From Phocaeicola plebeius (GTDB lineage: Bacteria > Bacteroidota > Bacteroidia > Bacteroidales > Bacteroidaceae): a stretch of DNA of 64,000 nt. How positions within the stretch are numbered: the first letter of the stretch is position 1; each line of letters opens with the position of its first letter. Positions 62,661 to 64,000 of this stretch are shown here, piece by piece. Location: positions 101,540 through 165,539 of the forward strand of contig NZ_QSQT01000004.1 in assembly GCF_003437535.1 (NCBI RefSeq). The letters run 5' to 3'. Made by a program: the position numbers and the translations under genes. The notes beneath the pieces are model-generated. The model did no database searches, had not been told where the DNA came from, and saw nothing but the letters and a program-made list of their open reading frames with translations.

Positions 62661-63827
62661 ATGATAAAAGACTGGGATAAGATACCTTCTCCATGCTATG
62701 TCATGGAAGAAGATTTATTGAGAAAGAACCTGACGCTGATTAAGCATGTGGCCGATACGGCGGGAGTGGAAATTATTCTGGCATTTAAAGCCTTTGCCAT
62801 GTGGAAGTCGTTCCCTATTTTTCGGGAATACATCCGTTACACCACGGCCAGTTCGGAATACGAAGCACGGTTGGCTTTCGAAGAGTTCGGCAGCAAGGCG
62901 CATACTTATTCGCCGGCCTATACCGCGCAGAACTTTCCTGCATTCCTGAAGTACAGCAGTCACATCACATTCAACTCCTTGTCGCAGTTTGAGCGTTTTT
63001 ATCCGATGGCAAAGGCTTATCCGGAGCATGTGTCATGCGGCATCCGTGTCAATCCCGAATATTCGGAGGTGGAAGTAGAGCTCTATAACCCTTGTGCGCC
63101 GGGTACACGTTTCGGTGTAACGGCCGACCTGCTTCCGGAGCAGTTGCCCGAAGGTATTGAAGGTTTCCACTGTCATTGTCATTGTGAGTCGAATTCCTAC
63201 GAGCTGGAACGCACGCTCCAGCATATCGAGGAAAAATTCAGTCGCTGGTTTCCTCAGTTGAAATGGTTGAATCTGGGTGGAGGTCACCTGATGACACGTG
63301 CCGATTATGACGTAGACTATTTGATTCGCTTGTTGCAGGGATTGAAATCACGCTATCCGCATCTGCAGATTATTCTGGAACCCGGTTCGGCTTTCACCTG
63401 GCAGACTGGTCCGCTGGTGGCATCGGTGGTAGATGTAGTAGAAAGCCGGGGGATACGGACAGCCATTCTGGATGTGAGCTTTACCTGCCACATGCCCGAC
63501 TGTCTGGAGATGCCTTATCAGCCGCGGGTGCGTAATGCCGAATCTCTTCCGGCTGAGGCGGTGAAAACGGCGACTCGGGAAGACCATGTCTACCGCTTGG
63601 GAGGAAACAGTTGCCTGAGTGGCGATTATATGGGCAGCTGGAAGTTTGACCACGAACTGCAGGTAGGAGAGCGGATCGTATTTGAAGACATGATTCATTA
63701 TACGATGGTCAAGACAAATATGTTCAACGGCATTCATCACCCTTCGATAGCCCTGCTCCATGCTGGTGGAGAACTGGAAGTATATCGCACCTTCCATTAC
63801 GAGGATTATCGCGACCGGATGTGCTAA
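62661..63827 (+). CDS. nspC: Carboxy(nor)spermidine decarboxylase
   Basis: 388 residues, fold III PLP-dependent decarboxylase (alanine racemase-like barrel). Begins PSPCYVMEEDLLRKNL; the PLP lysine is in AFKAFAMW near residue 42; HCHCHCESN, LNLGGGHLMTR and EPGSAF are cofactor sites; NSCLSGDYMGSW near the C-terminus carries the second active-site Cys. It decarboxylates carboxyspermidine or carboxynorspermidine, the last step of the polyamine route used by gut Bacteroides. Partner dehydrogenase is not in this window. Confidence 0.95.
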   Translation: MIKDWDKIPSPCYVMEEDLLRKNLTLIKHVADTAGVEIILAFKAFAMWKSFPIFREYIRYTTASSEYEARLAFEEFGSKAHTYSPAYTAQNFPAFLKYSSHITFNSLSQFERFYPMAKAYPEHVSCGIRVNPEYSEVEVELYNPCAPGTRFGVTADLLPEQLPEGIEGFHCHCHCESNSYELERTLQHIEEKFSRWFPQLKWLNLGGGHLMTRADYDVDYLIRLLQGLKSRYPHLQIILEPGSAFTWQTGPLVASVVDVVESRGIRTAILDVSFTCHMPDCLEMPYQPRVRNAESLPAEAVKTATREDHVYRLGGNSCLSGDYMGSWKFDHELQVGERIVFEDMIHYTMVKTNMFNGIHHPSIALLHAGGELEVYRTFHYEDYRDRMC

Positions 63828-63855
63828 TAAGTATAGTAAAAAATAGCCTTTAGAA

Positions 63856-64000
63856 AAACGCTTAGGCATTAGTGAAAAAACGCCTAAGCATTTTGATTCA
63901 AACGCAAGTGCGTTTGAGTTAAAACACAAGGACGTTTGGTTTGAAACTGAAGTGTACTGAAAATAGTTGTCAGTTTGAAGATTAATTCCTGACAAAGTTG
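63856..64000. repeat. Phased palindrome array, AAACG type, 4 units of 22 bp plus tail (reaches window end)
   Basis: Sixteen-base imperfect palindromes start at 63856, 63878, 63900 and 63922, exactly 22 bp apart, for example AAACGCTTAGGCATTA and AAACGCAAGTGCGTTT. The tail at 63949-63993 is identical over 45 bases to 16015-16059, and the match goes on for 6 more bases to the window end after one difference. In the tail TTGTCAG (63967) and CTGACAA (63989) can pair. The array lies 28 bases 3' of nspC. Confidence 0.9.

Overview
The window reads as chromosomal DNA of a gut Bacteroidales bacterium (Bacteroides/Phocaeicola type). Grounds: most transcription units are preceded by a TAnnTTTG -7 box a short way upstream of the start codon, the promoter signature of Bacteroidetes. 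The gene content also fits: type III glutamine synthetase, the DapL lysine route, carboxy(nor)spermidine decarboxylase, a GH92 mannosidase, SecA with a long insert-bearing architecture, a DUF285/BspA repeat protein and TPR-membrane-HTH regulators. I see no rRNA, tRNA, insertion sequence, integrase or CRISPR array.

Layout. 1-1.1 kb: 3' part of an AAA/DUF4143 ATPase. 1.4-13.3 kb: nitrogen assimilation and amino-nitrogen block, with a PurF-family amidotransferase divergent from gltB-gltD-asnB-dapF-dapL. 13.3-16 kb: an outer-membrane barrel remnant, a lipoprotein and a TPR-membrane-HTH regulator. 16-25.3 kb: an accessory-looking block of small genes: HXXEE membrane protein, a six-gene operon with three acetyltransferase genes and a Cdd1-DUF3795 fusion, a CatA-like acetyltransferase, an AraC regulator, a YdeI-like protein, and a 19-repeat DUF285 protein. 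25.6-30.5 kb: the second nitrogen block on the minus strand (outer-membrane protein, P-II, AmtB, GSIII), which works with GltBD/AsnB to import ammonium and pass it to glutamine, glutamate, asparagine and diaminopimelate.

30.8-42.6 kb: an ATP-grasp-like protein, PpiD, a coaX-omp-TPR-lptC-CNNM/CBS operon (envelope biogenesis), a DUF4105 protein and a phosphatase-superfamily protein whose catalytic motifs look eroded. 42.7-52 kb: secA, a lipoprotein, an acidic small protein, an MBL-fold hydrolase, a 31-residue small gene with a structured leader, and valS. 52.1-63.8 kb: a NifX/NifB-like protein, an exported metallophosphoesterase, GH92, mazG, an ACT/UPF0210 pair, a UvrD/PcrA helicase and nspC.

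The most unusual feature is a set of four intergenic arrays (1299, 15901, 52580, 63856) of short palindromes repeated at exactly 22 bp. Two of them, 48 kb apart, end in the same 45-bp tail. They look like members of one extragenic repeat family that I cannot name. Other points of interest are a perfect 19-bp hairpin over a start codon at 19527-19567, ACAATACAA-rich leaders shared within the nitrogen operon, and the catalytically doubtful phosphatase. Several start codons were moved from the longest open frame to the ATG/GTG that fits the promoter.
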